DNA of 64,000 bases, taken from Pseudoips prasinana (lineage: Eukaryota; Arthropoda; Insecta; Lepidoptera; Nolidae). The translations under genes and the position numbers were made by a program. Below the pieces are notes generated by a model. It did no database searches, was not told where the DNA came from, and was given only the letters and a program-made list of their open reading frames with translations. This document shows, piece after piece, positions 1 through 12,391 of the stretch. Position 1 is the first letter of the stretch; every line of letters starts with the position of its first letter. The DNA lies in the NCBI GenBank assembly GCA_951640165.1, contig OX621266.1, positions 3,410,001 through 3,474,000 on the forward strand. The letters are read 5' to 3'.

Positions 1-1295
1 AAAGGGTATTAAAAGGAGAAACAGACAAATCAATTACTTTAAAACTAAATTTATTTCAAATCTTGAGAATTCATTAGTAGTAGCAGTCCATGCAGGTGTA
101 TCTCTGGTAGTTGTAGAATAAGGTTAACAATCTCAGTACTTATTTGTTGTTATAATAACTGAAAGAAAATAATCAAATTATTAGAGATATAAATAAGTCA
201 ACTAGTAGTAATATAATAAATTAAGTTATAGGAAAATCAATTAGAATTATTATATAATTAGTGATATAGTAGAAGGTATGGTAGATATATTCCACAACAA
301 GTTTCTGTTTAAGCTGTTGTGAAAGGATATAATGAGATAAAATCACATGATGTTACTATAGGCATTGTAACATTTAATTTCTCAGTATGCAGAAATATTT
401 TAACATAATATTATTTCAATAAATTGTTTCCTTCAAGTACTTATGAAACAAAATCACTTCCTTTATAGATAATGCCATGAGGTGGGTCATTCATTTGGTT
501 ATTTAGATAAGCAAAATACAATTAGTATTTACTTAATTAAGAAAAGTAAATAGTATGTTAGGATATGATATCCACATACTATCATGAAAGTCCTATACTC
601 ATTCTTTAATGTAGTGATATAAAACTCCTGTTTATTTTTAGGTAGATACTAGATAGATTAACATAATAGGCTATGGTAACTATTGACCATCAGGTGATAC
701 CATTAATAATAATACTGCTGGCTTACTGAGACAGCTAATTCTTTGGTTGTATCATTGTAATTAATTAATAGTAAACTTCTTTTGAAGTCTGTTAAAAACT
801 GAGTTTGAACATGAAACTGTCAACTTCAAATAATTTAATAAAAATAGGTTATTTTGAATATGATTTAGGAAATGTACTGATAGGATATGAAAATAGCAAA
901 TGTAGATATTAAAAGAAAAGTCAAGTGATAAATTAAATGTATCAATTTAAATAGGTGAATTGAGGTTGAGATTCAGAATAACTATTAGAATTTATTACTG
1001 TTGTGGGTTCAATTCCTGCATGTATATATAATGACAAGTAAGTTAAGATTTAAAGTCTTTAATTCTCATAAGAACACAGTCCAATTAAAATGAGATCAAA
1101 TGGGTACATGGTAGTTAGTGATAAATCTGACATGAGTTATAGACATATCATATTATGATAAATTAATTAATTAGGATTACATTTTAAACTATGATAGTTA
1201 TAGTTAATAAATAAATAAATACAACTAATATATTTAGATGTTGATGATTATTATTGTTAGATTAAATTAGGGTATGCAAACTTAATGTGTACTGA
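1..1295. other. AT-rich DNA without recognisable genes
   Basis: I see no coding frame with a recognisable motif, no RNA gene and no clear repeat shared with the rest of the window. A short stretch near 1003-1020 resembles a weak tRNA B box (ggttcaattcc), but no A box accompanies it. Confidence 0.5.
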
Positions 1296-1298
1296 ATG

Positions 1299-1490
1299 TA
1301 CTAGTGGCACAGCGGTCAAGACAGCCTGTTACTTTGTGTTCTGGGTTCGATTCCCACACAAGGCTATAATTTGAGTTATCCATAATTAGTTGTTTTGAGT
1401 CAGGATTTACTTTGTGTTTTGGGTTTGATTTCCACACATGGCTACTATTTGTGTGATCCATAAATAGTTGTTTTGAGTCAGGATTTACAT
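1299..1490 (+). repeat. tRNA-derived SINE-like head with tandem duplication
   Basis: An A-box-like GTGGCACAGCGG lies at 1304-1315 and a B box GGGTTCGATTCCC at 1343-1355, spaced as in a tRNA-type RNA polymerase III promoter. The B-box part is repeated about 78 bp downstream (about 1408-1488) in decayed form, so the segment is a short tandem duplication. I infer a tRNA-derived SINE relic. A real tRNA gene is unlikely, because no closing acceptor stem is visible. Confidence 0.55.
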
Positions 1491-1519
1491 GGTGTTCATG
1501 TGTGAACATTATACATGAA

Positions 1520-1930
1520 TGTTGATCCTTTATTTGTTACAAGGTTTTATTAACCAAGATATGTACATAAGTTTAAATATTTGGCATTGAGTCGGATTAA
1601 ATAGTCTAGTTTTGTGTATAGATCTTTAGTTGGGTTATAATAATCATAATGAAATAGTACTTTTATTATATTATTTTAAGTGACTACAAACCGGTATCTA
1701 ATGTAGTTGTCAAATCAACAACAAACAGTATCAAACTACAATGGTAGAATTTAACCAAGGAGTTGTATATTAATATATGTTAAGTTAATACAATATGCAG
1801 TTTGCTATTTTACTTAATGCTTCCAGAATTAACATAATTTTGATCTCATAGTGGGTCTAATAGTGGATCTAATAGTGGGTTCGATTCCTATACAGAAAAT
1901 GAAACTTTTGTGAGTGTGATTATACTTGAG
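1520..1930 (+). repeat. Repeat S, copy 1 (tandem ~400-bp unit with B-box motif)
   Basis: This unit aligns by eye with the next one. Shared landmarks are the ggttataataatcataatga stretch, CGGTATCTAATGTAGTT, 'aatggtagaatttaa', and a final AGTGGGTTCGATTCCTA that contains a pol III B-box core (about 1872-1888). The B box sits at the end of the unit and no A box is visible, so an active SINE is not shown. A third copy lies in reverse at 43880-44095. Confidence 0.6.
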
Positions 1931-2310
1931 TGTAAGTAAATAAGTTTTAATATGTTACAAAGTTTTATTAATCAAGTTATAGGCTTTAACACTAAGTCAG
2001 ATTTAAGAGCCTAGTTTTGTGTAAAAAATCTTTACTTAGGTTATAATAATCATAATGATATTATCAATTTATCATCATAATTACTTATATTTTATTTTAA
2101 GTGACAAGCCGGTATCTAATGTAGTTCCTCAACCTCTATTGGTAGAATTTAATTAAGGAGTATTATATTATTATCTGTAGTTTATACAGTATGCTGTTGC
2201 CAATTTATCTCAGTGTTTCTAGGATCAACTTATAGAGGAATAACATTTGATCAAATAGTGGGTTCGATTCCTACATAGAAAAGAATGAAACTTCTGTGAG
2301 TGATAAGTAT
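1931..2310 (+). repeat. Repeat S, copy 2
   Basis: This is the second tandem unit, diverged from copy 1 by substitutions and small indels. It keeps CGGTATCTAATGTAGTT near 2109 and AGTGGGTTCGATTCCTA near 2257, followed in both copies by a GAAACTT(C/T)TGTGAGTG tail. The head-to-tail order suggests unequal exchange or repeated insertion at the same site. Confidence 0.6.
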
Positions 2311-3704
2311 TTATTTAAGAGTTTAGATGTTCTTTGTGTCAATGCTATGACATTCTCTATGCATAAGGATATTGTAAGTGTATAATCAAATAACAAAGAT
2401 GTTAATAAATACTTCATAATAGTATCAAAAGAAATGCTTACCCGATGATGTTTATACATTTGTTGTTTAGTAGCACTGATCTTGACAATAAATAATTTTG
2501 TCATATAAACCTCTTTACATTTAGAATATAGTATTCTGAAAATAAGATAATAGAGAGGTTAGTAAAGGAAATATTGTTAGTTAGGGTTTCCAAAATAAAT
2601 TAAAGAAAAATGTTATGGCAATTTTATACAGTAGGTAATTTAAATCAGCTTTGGTAATTTAGGTAATTTAATGAAATTCAGTAGTCTGGTGCAGCAGTGA
2701 AAGCATCTTAGGCTGATTTTAAGCATTCATAACAAAACCTTAATGAACCTATTCATAAAATAACAATGTAAGTAGGTATTCATGGTTAATTTCAATATCA
2801 CGGATTAATTAAGGTTATTTAGACACTAGACAGGAAATAAATAAATAATTATCTAGGATCTAGGATATACAATAGCTTATTCTGTTTAGTATTCCTGGAT
2901 ATAGGTCAGAATTAAAAGTTTTTAAAGTATTGTTACTAACCTTAGCAAATTGAGGTTTCTTCTTATGTTCATAGATGTACATACAAAACTGAATATAAAT
3001 TTGTAGGCATTCTTATTAATTCTCTTGATGTAGAATATATAAATAGGAGTAGTTGTAGAATATCACACCGTGCCAAATTCACTTTTGATTATAAAACCAT
3101 CTGAGTAATATGATAATTTTGATAATTCTTCCACTATATGATCAATTCTAGTATTTCTTGCTTTTTTTACTATTTTGATGTTGATGATCTTTCGCTACGG
3201 GAACGTTATACTGCCTTCACAATTAGAATTTGGCGCCGTTATCCTTAAATACTTTTGACAACACAGATCTCGAATACTTTCCATGTACATGTTGCTAGAT
3301 TCGAAATACAGTAGCCGAGTAGTAAATTGATGTTTCGTATAATTCAATAGGTATATACGTAAATCTAATCAAAGTGCAATTGTACAAAATTTGTTTATAG
3401 GAACATTTGTACTAGATATAAATAAAGTATATCTTTGTAAGATCAAATATTACGATCGATTGTTTAAAAAAAAAAAAAAAAGGTTATCTATTTTGACATG
3501 TCAGAATAATGTTGCCAGTTTTGGAACAAATATTCGGTATGATTTTAGATGTTATTACGTAAGGTGACAAATTTTATGAAAAGATGAGATATTGACACAC
3601 AGGAGACTTCTTAGGATTTTGAAGAGAGTTACTGACAGAAATAGGTAGTATAAAGGTGTTGATAAATTAATAGGTAGAATAATGAGGTAAATAAAACTTC
3701 TATA
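2311..3704. other. AT-rich DNA without recognisable genes
   Basis: No supported gene. There is a poly(A) run at about 3466-3480. The stretch at 3632-3650 (actgacagaaatagg) recurs near 48258, which suggests a small dispersed fragment. The short open frames here carry no recognisable motif. Confidence 0.45.
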
Positions 3705-6700
3705 AATCTCAGTTTCGTCTGAAAGGTTTAGTGTGAAAAAGAAAAGAAACTTTCGTTTCAATTTAAATTCAATAAGTAGATCTAATAATTATATTTGTGA
3801 TAATATTATTAGCAAAGTAAGCAGTATTGCGAGTTCAGCAACTAATTTTACAAATATCATTAGTAACAATTTCCGAAAATATGAATGAAGATGTTCCTTC
3901 GAATTAATTCTAGTTTATAATTTATGCGAACGTCATAACTGGTTATTATTTAGGGTATTGCTTTACCTTTTCTTTGATTTATATCGATTGGTAAAGCATA
4001 GCAGATGAATTGTTATGTGTATGGACAGGGTCATTTATTGACAATCCATATATATATATTTATTATAATTACACATTTTAATTCGGAATTGATATCAATA
4101 TTAGAAAATCATTAAGTCAGTATGTAGTTGATAATAAAACCTTTTTCAACCTGAGTAGGATATTTTGAGATTTTGGAATGGGTATTCTATCATAAATTGC
4201 ATCCAGAATATGTATAGCTCTAAATTTGAAAACAGTGTGAGCCAAGTCTAAGGTTAGCATATTGCAAACCATTAAATAATATTAAGTATTAGGTAAGTAA
4301 ACAACGTCGTCTTTCGCTGATATGATGATGATGATGAAGCAAACAACCATTATACGGGTTGATTATTTTATTTAGGTAAATACAGATCGAAAAGTCTAGC
4401 GGGGGAAGAGAATAATTTCTCATTAGTGTAGTCTGGGTTCACACAATTTTATTACAATGTATATTGGCAATTCATACGATAGTATTTTATCAGCTACTTT
4501 ATAATAACTAACACAAATAGCAGGAGTACTGTATATACAATATAACATATTATATATAGGTATATTATAACAGTTTATGTAATTGTTATTTATGTGAAAT
4601 AGGAACAGGCGAGCATGAAATTAATAAATAAATTAAAGATAAATATTTAAATATATGTTTCAAATTATAACATACTCATGAAAAATGGTTTGATACCGCA
4701 ATTAGAGTGGTTTTGAAAATGTATTAGTCAAGTATAATACGAAAATTTCTTTGAGATATTTATACATGCATATGTGTAATAAAAAAGAAAATAAAGGTTA
4801 TATACTTATATGCATGTTTAGAAATTATATTCATGTGAGGAGGCAATACCTACTATTGGAAATTATTCGTTACCTCTGGCTCATATGGATTTGGTTATAT
4901 TTAAAGTTGAGTGCAAAGACATGCAAGTTAAGTCTGTGAATGTTGAGGAAACAAATATTAGGTACTTTGACATTGACTTTGAACCACAATATGACTGACA
5001 AAGAAACTTAGTGAGGATATGTAAGGTCTTTAAATTGAGGCAAATCCCAGAGCTAGAGGTTGGTTAATTTGAGTTGGGACTTGGAAACGATATACAATAT
5101 ACAAACGACCTTTTACGATGTATTTTGGTGTTAGGATAGTATACAATTATTACCAAGTTGTATTTTGGTCTCATGAAAGGTCCATACTCCACAAGAAGCT
5201 AAATGCTATCAAATCGACTTTACACTGCACATCTAGTCTTATTTGTGGGTTTGTCTTCGTGAATTAGGTGTTGAGGGTTTGCATTGTAAGTTTGTGTATC
5301 TGTTGGATTATGTTCACGACAATTTTGGGTCCTCCGAGGGAAAGTGCATGCGGATCTCCGGAGTGGTAGTAAATGATTCTTAACGGAGAACTGAAGTATT
5401 TTGAACGGCTAGCGTTTGCTTGACTCACAACCAAGTACTTCTTGAGGATTTAAATGGCTTGTGTGTTTAATTAATGGGTATGCGAGACAGTGTATATAAA
5501 TCAACATTTCTGATTTGCGGGGATTGTCTACAGGTAGACTCATTTTACTCACACATCAAAGCTGCACTTCCAGTTTCAACTCTAATAAACTAGAATATTT
5601 AAATTTATTTTGTTCAAATTTTTTTATCAAGTTATAGGGACCAATTTTCCTCATGTTAGACTGGGTTTAAGTTTAACATTTGAAAAATTGAGCGGGGGAG
5701 CTGTAACTAACCATACTGGCTCGTCACGTTGAGATCATTCGCATATCCTTCGTCCAGCTAATCGTACTATAATTTAGCTGGCGTGTTGCAAAATATCTTT
5801 TAAATGAAACAAAATATAACAACTGATTTATAGTATTTTAATTCGTATTATGCCTGATTATCAAATTTAGACTAATCGATTCAAATATGTGTGGAACAAG
5901 CTTAACATTAGTTCAATTATCGTAATAATTTACATATAGGGACATCACTAGTTACTATAAAGATTAGTCCCTTCTCCAATCTTGAAATCGACCAATGGGA
6001 ACAGTTATAGGATTACCGGGAAAAATGATGGTTTCACAAAACAGCTACTTATTATTCATATACAATAATGGATAATGTATTAATAAATTTATATGTGTAA
6101 TATAATACTAACTGTCGTTTTGATAGAAGATTAACTATTTATTTTTATGTGATTACTGATTATGCAGATTACATTTTTTTAATTAATGAGACTGACCGGA
6201 TGTGGCATTATTGATGACGCATTTTGGCAAGATGGAGAACTGTCAAGAGGATGGCGGCGCTTCGCGCCAGACGCTAACGAAAGAAAAGTTGTTTCAGAAG
6301 TTTTAAGTGTGGTTTCAGGAGTCCTATAGAAGATTGAGAAGTGAGCGTCGTTTCTGGTGTAATCAGAGTGGAAGATTGGCTCAATATTTGGTTGTATCAT
6401 TTGTTTTAAAGGAGAGATAATGAAGGAAGCGTCATCTCGTGTTGGTAGGCTTTCAAGTTTCAACACAGGTGAGGCTTTGTTACTTCTATTTAAATTGTTA
6501 CATTATTACGAATGCTCGGTAATTTTAGTTGAGTCTAGATGCTAGAACGATTCTATTTTCATACACGAATATGTTGGAATGCTCCCAAAGGTTGTATTAT
6601 TTATGTATTTATAAGACAAATACTTTAAAAACTAATCCTATGTTTAAACTAACTAGACGATAGAACCAGAATTATATCTATTATTGAATGAAAGCTATCA

Positions 6701-6780
6701 ATGTTAGATAGTTATTAATATAATAACTTTAATTAAAAGTTCCTGAATTATTAACTGGGTTAATAGCAGTTAACTATTTA
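3705..6780 (+). repeat. Repeat A, copy A1 (about 3 kb, unclassified)
   Basis: Long stretches return as reverse complement at 26874-27887 plus 20760-22565 (copy A2) and at 46185-47749 (copy A3). The left end follows an ATCTCAG near 3709; the right end is near the GGGTTAATAG at about 6768, where A3 also stops matching. No frame in A1 stays open in the matching position of the other copies, so no protein is supported. A polypurine run GAGCGGGGGAGC followed by TGTAACTAACC (about 5690-5711) looks like the PPT-LTR junction of an LTR element, but no second LTR is visible. A (ATG)n tract lies near 4321-4336. A1 keeps the uninterrupted target site (gagat, 4753-4757) that gypsy-1 occupies in A2. Confidence 0.75.
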
Positions 6781-7423
6781 CCTGATGTTAAATCCCTTAT
6801 AGGGTTAGTTTTGAATACATGTACTATCAGTGGAAGAGAAAACTGATGTCTTGTTTGTTTAAGACCGGTCACTGACAGTCTTATTTAGTTCTCTATGGAA
6901 GATAGTAGAGGCTATTCTACAACAGCAAACATGACGTGCTGTGTTTAGGATTAACCGGAAATATTAAGTTTCATAATGATGTCTTGGTACTTAAGGCTGG
7001 CCGGCAAAGCAGTCTTCAAAGGGTCTATGGAAGATTTAGTAGAACCTTTACAAAAGTTCCAATGATGTTATTATGCAACATCTCTACCTACCATGTTGAA
7101 GATCAATAGATCATTGATTTTTGACATTAATCACAAATGTTTAATAACACACCTTCAAAGTATTGATTATACTGATATTGACTCAGTTAATAGTCATATA
7201 AGTGGTTCCAATTAGAACCATATTCAGATTTTCTTACTGATATTGAATGCTTTCATATCAAGCAGTCATTACTTGGGTAATGAATACAAAGAACTAAATC
7301 TTCATAAGTGATACAAGATAGTATTACTTATACAATTGATGTTGAAGTTTAAGAATTGTTGAACCTTGACAGGAATGCGAAGTTCCTTGAGCAGATGACT
7401 CAAATAATAATAATACAATGATG
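6781..7423. other. Non-coding DNA without recognised elements
   Basis: I see no motif-bearing frame and no repeat shared with the rest of the window. It ends where the first M unit begins. Confidence 0.4.
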
Positions 7424-9809
7424 AAGACGATAAACACAAAAAGAATGATTGGAATCGTATGTTTGTGGATAGAGATATACGTTATGTATGGGCAAAAACT
7501 ACCCGCCTCGTAACCTCGGCTCGGGTGATGAAAATTCTAAACTTGTGAATATCTTATGAAATCCTGGTGCGATCACCGTTTGTGTGGTGTGGTTGGATGC
7601 GTCTTGACGAGAGCTAACAGGTAAGTAAATAAACAGATTAGGGTACAGTAGAAAACTAATTAGATATCACTAAAAACTATAATTTAAAGTAGAAAATTAG
7701 GCTTTATACCAAAGAACTCAAAGATCATGTGTCTTACAACCGCAAATAGGGTGTTGGCGGATGCGTTTTCTTGAGTTTTTGATACTACAATTATAAAAGC
7801 TATATACACTATGTAAAAATAATAAGTAATTGACCAAAAACTATGTTTTCAGTACAAAATACACAAAAATTATTGTTTAGAGTCGATTTCAGAAATATAT
7901 ATGTGTATTATAATGAAAACGAAGTTACTTTATATGTAGGGGGGCTAATATAAAACGGTAGACACAAAAAGAATTATTGGAATCGTATGTTTGTGGATAG
8001 AGATATACGTAATGTATGGGCAAAAACTACCCGCCTCGTAACCTCGGTTCGGGTGATGAAAATTCTAAACTTGCGAATATCTTATGAAATACTGGTGCGA
8101 TCAACGTGTGTGTAGTGTCGTTGGATGCGTCTCGGCGAGAGCTAACAGGTACGTAAATAAACAGATTAGGGTACAGTAGAAAACTAATTAGATATCACAA
8201 AAAAACTATAATTTGTAGTAGAAAATTAGGCTTTATACCAAAGAACTCAAAGATCATGTGTTTTACAACCGCAAATAGGGTGTTGGCGGATAAAACGAAG
8301 TTACTTTATATATAAGGGTGCTAATATTAAACGATAAACACAAAAAGAATGATTGGAATCGTATGTTTGTGGATAGAGATATACGTAATGTATGGGCAAA
8401 AACTACCCGCCTCGTAACCTCGGTTCGGTTGATGAAAATTCTAAACTTGTGAATATCTTATGAAATTCTGGTGCGATCACCGTGTGTGTGGTGTGGTTGG
8501 ATGCGTCTTGACGAGAGCTAACTGGTTAATAAATAAACAGACTAGGGTACAGTAGAAAACTAATTAGATATCACTAAAAACTATAATTTAAAGAAGAAAA
8601 TTAGGCTTTATACCAAAGAACTCAAAGATCATGTGTCTTACAACCGCAAATAGGGTGTTGGCGGATGCGTTTCCTTGAGTTTTTGATATTAGAATTATAA
8701 AAGCTAAATACACTACGTAAAAATAATAAGTAATTGACCAAAAACTATGTTTTCAGTACAAAATCACAAAAACTATTGTTTAGAGTCGATTTCAGAAATA
8801 TATATGTGTATTATAATGAAAACGAAGTTACTTTATATGTAGAGGGGCTAATTTAAAACGATAGACACAAAAAGAATGATTGGAATCGTATGTTTGTGGA
8901 TAGAGATATACGTAATGTATGGGCAAAAACTACCCGCCTCGTAACCTCGGTTCGGGTGATGAAAATTCTAAACTTGCGAATATCTTATGAAATACTGGTG
9001 CGATCAACGTGTGTGTAGTGTCGTTGGATGCGTATCGGCGAGAGCTAACAGGTACGTAAATAAACAGATTAGGGTTTAGTAGAAAACTAATTAGATATCA
9101 CTAAAAAACTATAATTTGTAGTAGAAAATTAGGCTTTATACCAAAGAACTCAAAGATCATGTGTCTTACAACCGCAAATAGGGTGTTGGCGGATAAAACG
9201 AAGTTACTTTATATATAAGGGTGCTAATATTAAACGATAAACACAAAAAGAATGATTGGAATCGTATGTTTGTGGATAGAGATATACGTTATGTATGGGC
9301 AAAAACTACCCGCCTCGTAACCTCGGCTCGGGTGATGAAAATTCTAAACTTGTGAATATCTTATGAAATTCTGGTGCGATCACCGTTTGTGTGGTGTGGT
9401 TGGATGCGTCTCGACGAGAGCTAACAGGTAAGTAAATAAACAGATTAGGGTACAGTAGAAAACTAATTAGATATCACTAAAAACTATAATTTAAAGAAGA
9501 AAATTAGGCTTTATACCAAAGAACTCAAAGATCATGTGTCTTACAACCGCAAATAGGGTGTTGGCGGATGCGTTTCTTTGAGTTATTGATATTAGAATTA
9601 TAAAAGCTAAATACACTACGTAAAAATAATAAGTAATTGACCAAAAACTATGTTTTCAGTACAAAATACACAAAAACTATTGTTTAGAGTCGATTTTAGA
9701 AATATATATGTGTATTATAATGCAATCGAAGTTGTTTTGTATAAAAGGGGCTAATATTAAACGATAGACACAGAAAGAATGATTGGAATCGTATGTTTGT
9801 GGATAGAGA
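7424..9809 (+). repeat. Repeat M array, alternating long and short units
   Basis: The landmark GATAGACACAAAAAGAATGA or a close variant (GATAAACAC, GGTAGACAC) starts near 7425, 7962, 8332, 8860, 9229 and 9763. The spacings are about 537, 370, 528, 369 and 534 bp. Long and short units therefore alternate and build a higher-order unit of about 900 bp. The short unit lacks about 165 bp between the GGCGGAT and AAAACGAAG segments. Long units carry an ATGTTTTCAGTACAAAAT frame of about 100 codons that is broken here (1-nt deletion near 8762; stop near 7950) but open in the minus-strand copies at 39155-43324. The sixth unit is cut at 9809 by LINE-1a. Confidence 0.85.
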
Positions 9810-10136
9810 TATTTTGTTTTTTCTGTTGTGTCCCGCCTGTTACTAGTCTCAGTGAGTCCCACATAGGCTTGTGGCGTAATGTGTTCGAAGGTACATGTCT
9901 TTCTGAGGTATCCAGCTCGACGTGTCTCTATAGATTATTATTATTGTTTTTTAATGTTCCTTTATTTAGCTTTTGTAATACTTTTGTTAATTTCTTTAAA
10001 AGTTTTTTCTAGTTTTCCGGCGAGACGGTGTGTTTAGTGACTTTAATTCTGTTAATATTTATACAAAACTTATTAATATATATATTTTTTGTTAAATATA
10101 TTTATGTAATATATAGTATATATAATAATTATTATT

Positions 10137-10547
10137 ATGGATGATGATTTACCAAATATTGATGATAGTTTTTTCTCCTGTTCTTCTTCGCTCACAAGTT
10201 ACGCTAGCGCGGATGATTCTTTTACTTCACTCACTTTGCATGACCAAATCTCCTCACATCTACGCACTGTTCCTCATAATCTGAATATTGCCCATATCAA
10301 TGCGCAGAGTGTTCCTGCCCACTATTCTGATCTTCTAGCATCATTTAGTGGCAACAATATCGATGCATTATTGATTTCTGAAACATTTCTTAAGCCTTCT
10401 CTTCTTTCTCCTTATTTCTCTCTCTCTGGGTTCGTTTTGATACGCAATGATCGAACGGATAAGGGCTGCGGTGGTGTGGCAATATACCTGCGGGCTGATA
10501 TCCCGTATAAGATTGTCAGCATTCTGGTTCGTCTGAACATTTATTGA
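10137..10547 (+). pseudogene. LINE-1a ORF2, endonuclease N-terminal part
   Basis: An ATG at 10137 opens a frame whose residues 49-110 read as the start of an APE-type endonuclease: NIAHINAQSVPAHYSDLL with the conserved N, then LLISETFL with the metal-binding E, then GGVAIYLR. The frame ends at a TGA at 10545 in the middle of the domain, and the rest continues in another frame. The same break at the same base is present in LINE-1b (55898). The protein would nick target DNA for target-primed reverse transcription. Confidence 0.8.
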
Positions 10548-12058
10548 TTGAAATTATTGTCCACCACTCTAAGATGCTACTTGGTGTTTTTTACAGCCCT
10601 AATCTTCGAATTGATTACTTCGAATCACTTGATACACTCTTAAATAATTTATGTCCGATTTATGACCATGTAGTCCTTATGGGTGATTTCAATACTTGCT
10701 TGATCAAGAACGATCATCGTTCTGCGAAACTACTCTCCCTGTTAACTTCTATCAATCTTCACGTTCTCCCTCTTACTGTTATGCATCACTTCCCTAATTG
10801 CACCCCTACTCTCTTGGACCTTATGATCGTTTCTTCTCCTGATCGTGTTGCTACTCATGGCCAATTAGTTTCTTCCTTCTCCTACCACGACTTGGTTTAT
10901 CTATCGTACACAATTAGACCTCCTAAGCGGAAACCTCACTACCTTCTTCTTCGTAACTTCAGGGGTATTAATTTGGAGGCATTGCAGCTTGATGCCTTGA
11001 ATTTGGATTGGTCCGAAATCTATAATTCTTCGAACATTGACGATAAAGTGAATCTTTTAAATGGTAAAATACTAGCCTTATACGATCGCCATGCTCCAAA
11101 ACGTCGAGTGAAAGTTAAACATTCTCCTGCTCCTTGGATCTCCGCTGAAATTAAGGAAGCTATGGCACGCAGGGATAAAGCTAAACGTAGGTATAACCTT
11201 AATCCAACGGAGGGAAATTTAAATCGCTATAAATTTCTACGTAATCGCTACAATCGACTGTGTCGTGATGCTAAGAAGCGCCACTTTTACAAATCGCTTG
11301 ATAATCGTGATTCTTCCACAGTTCGGAAATTTCTCAAATCCAACGGAATTGGTAAATCTCCCACCACGGCTTGTAAAGATATCGATCTAAATGGTCTTAA
11401 CATTCATTTTTCTAACCCCCCCGTTTCTCTGGACTCTCAAATTAAATTGGCTACTTTACAAGATCTTTCCCTTTTACCAGTACCGCATTGTTCTCCCTTC
11501 AATTTATCTCCTGTAACTGAGGAGGACGTCAAAAAATCAACATCTTCAATATCTTCTTCTGCAGTTGGACATGATAACATATGCTCAAGGATGATTCATC
11601 CTATTCTGCCAACTATACTTCCTGTTCTAACTCACATTTTCAACTTTTCCTTATTCTCATCTACTTTTCCTACAGCTTGGAAACAAGCACACATAATACC
11701 ACTTCCCAAAATACGTAATCCAGCTACACCATCCCAGTTTCGTCCTATTTCCATTCTGCCTTTCCTGTCTAAGGTCCTTGAGCATATAGTTCATCGTCAG
11801 CTTTCTTCTTTCCTGTCTAATAACCACCTTCTTAGCTCCTTCCAATCTGGATTCCGTACTGGCCACAGCACTGTCACTGCTCTGCTGAAAGTGACCGACG
11901 ATATCCGCTGGGCCATGGAAAACAAATCCCTTTCTCTTCTAGTGCTATTGAATTTTAGCAGCGCTTTCAACTCTGTTGATTTTGATGGCCTTCTCGGTAT
12001 TCTGGCGTCTCTTAACTTCTCTTCTAGTACTGTCTTGTGGTTTAAATCTTATCTTCGA
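10544..12058 (+). pseudogene. LINE-1a ORF2, endonuclease C-terminal part plus RT start
   Basis: This frame continues the endonuclease (VVLMGDFNTCLI with the GDFN motif; the SDH position reads YHD in FSYHDLVYL) and runs into a LINE reverse transcriptase: HIIPLPKIRNP, FRPISILPFLSKVLE, FQSGFRTGHSTVTALL, then LLNFSSAFNSVDFD. The last motif has N where LINE-1b and LINE-5 have the first catalytic Asp (LLDFS), so this copy would be inactive even if whole. Homology stops at SYLR near residue 505, and the rest of the frame is foreign. There is no ATG at the opening, which fits a frameshifted piece of a longer ORF. Confidence 0.85.
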
Positions 12059-12071
12059 AAATATTGTACTA

Positions 12072-12391
12072 CAAAACTATTAATTTACAGGCGTAAGATT
12101 AACCTCACTTACGCGCGAGAATCAACGACTGACATTTGACATTTTTTATTCAAGCCGAATGAACTATTGTGGAACTTTTGTCGTATTTCTTGCATGAAGG
12201 AATGTATTAAGATTCGAGTAGAAAAGAGAAAAATATAAGAAACGTAACGCGATAGAAAGAAATACGTAGATTGCTCCGATGCATCATAACTAACAAAATC
12301 AGAACTAAAAAAGGGACATTTGTCACTTGAGAGCACTCAACGGTAAAACGAAAAAAGGGACAAAAGTCACTTAGGAGCACGCGACTGGTTA
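12072..12391 (+). mobile_element. Short element E, copy E1
   Basis: About 320 bp, nearly identical to 17503-17810. It begins CAAAACTATTAATTTACAGG and ends GCACGCGACTGGTTA. The 3' end holds two tandem ~40-bp repeats (AAAAAAGGGACATTTGTCAC and AAAAAAGGGACAAAAGTCAC followed by related GC-rich ends). I see no clean terminal inverted repeat, target duplication or tRNA boxes, so class (SINE, MITE or Helitron-like) stays open. Both copies lie against LINE coding sequence. Confidence 0.75.

Larger units (their letters stand above)
9810..12058 (+). mobile_element. LINE-1a, CR1/Jockey-type, 3'-truncated
   Basis: The sequence from the TTTTGTTTTTTCTGTTGTG at 9810 onward is almost identical to 55163-57410 (LINE-1b), so the 5' end is shared and probably genuine. 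It entered an M unit. The match to LINE-1b stops at CTTATCTTCGA near 12057, in the middle of the reverse transcriptase, and does not resume. Target-primed LINE insertion normally loses the 5' end, so loss of the 3' half points to later rearrangement or deletion. Confidence 0.85.

Noticed and set aside
1343..1355. True tRNA genes at 1300-1370, 20520-20590 and 36000-36075
   Set aside because: B boxes are good, but I could not pair acceptor and anticodon arms, and the first and second sit in SINE-like or duplicated contexts.
3555..3761. Small membrane protein on the minus strand
   Set aside because: AT-rich DNA readily gives hydrophobic short frames; no homology-like motif or conservation in A2.
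6179..6466. 95-codon minus-strand frame in repeat A1
   Set aside because: The matching region of A2 and A3 does not keep this frame open, so it is not conserved.
7424..9809. CRISPR array
   Set aside because: Units are hundreds of bases long with no unique spacers, and the genome is eukaryotic.
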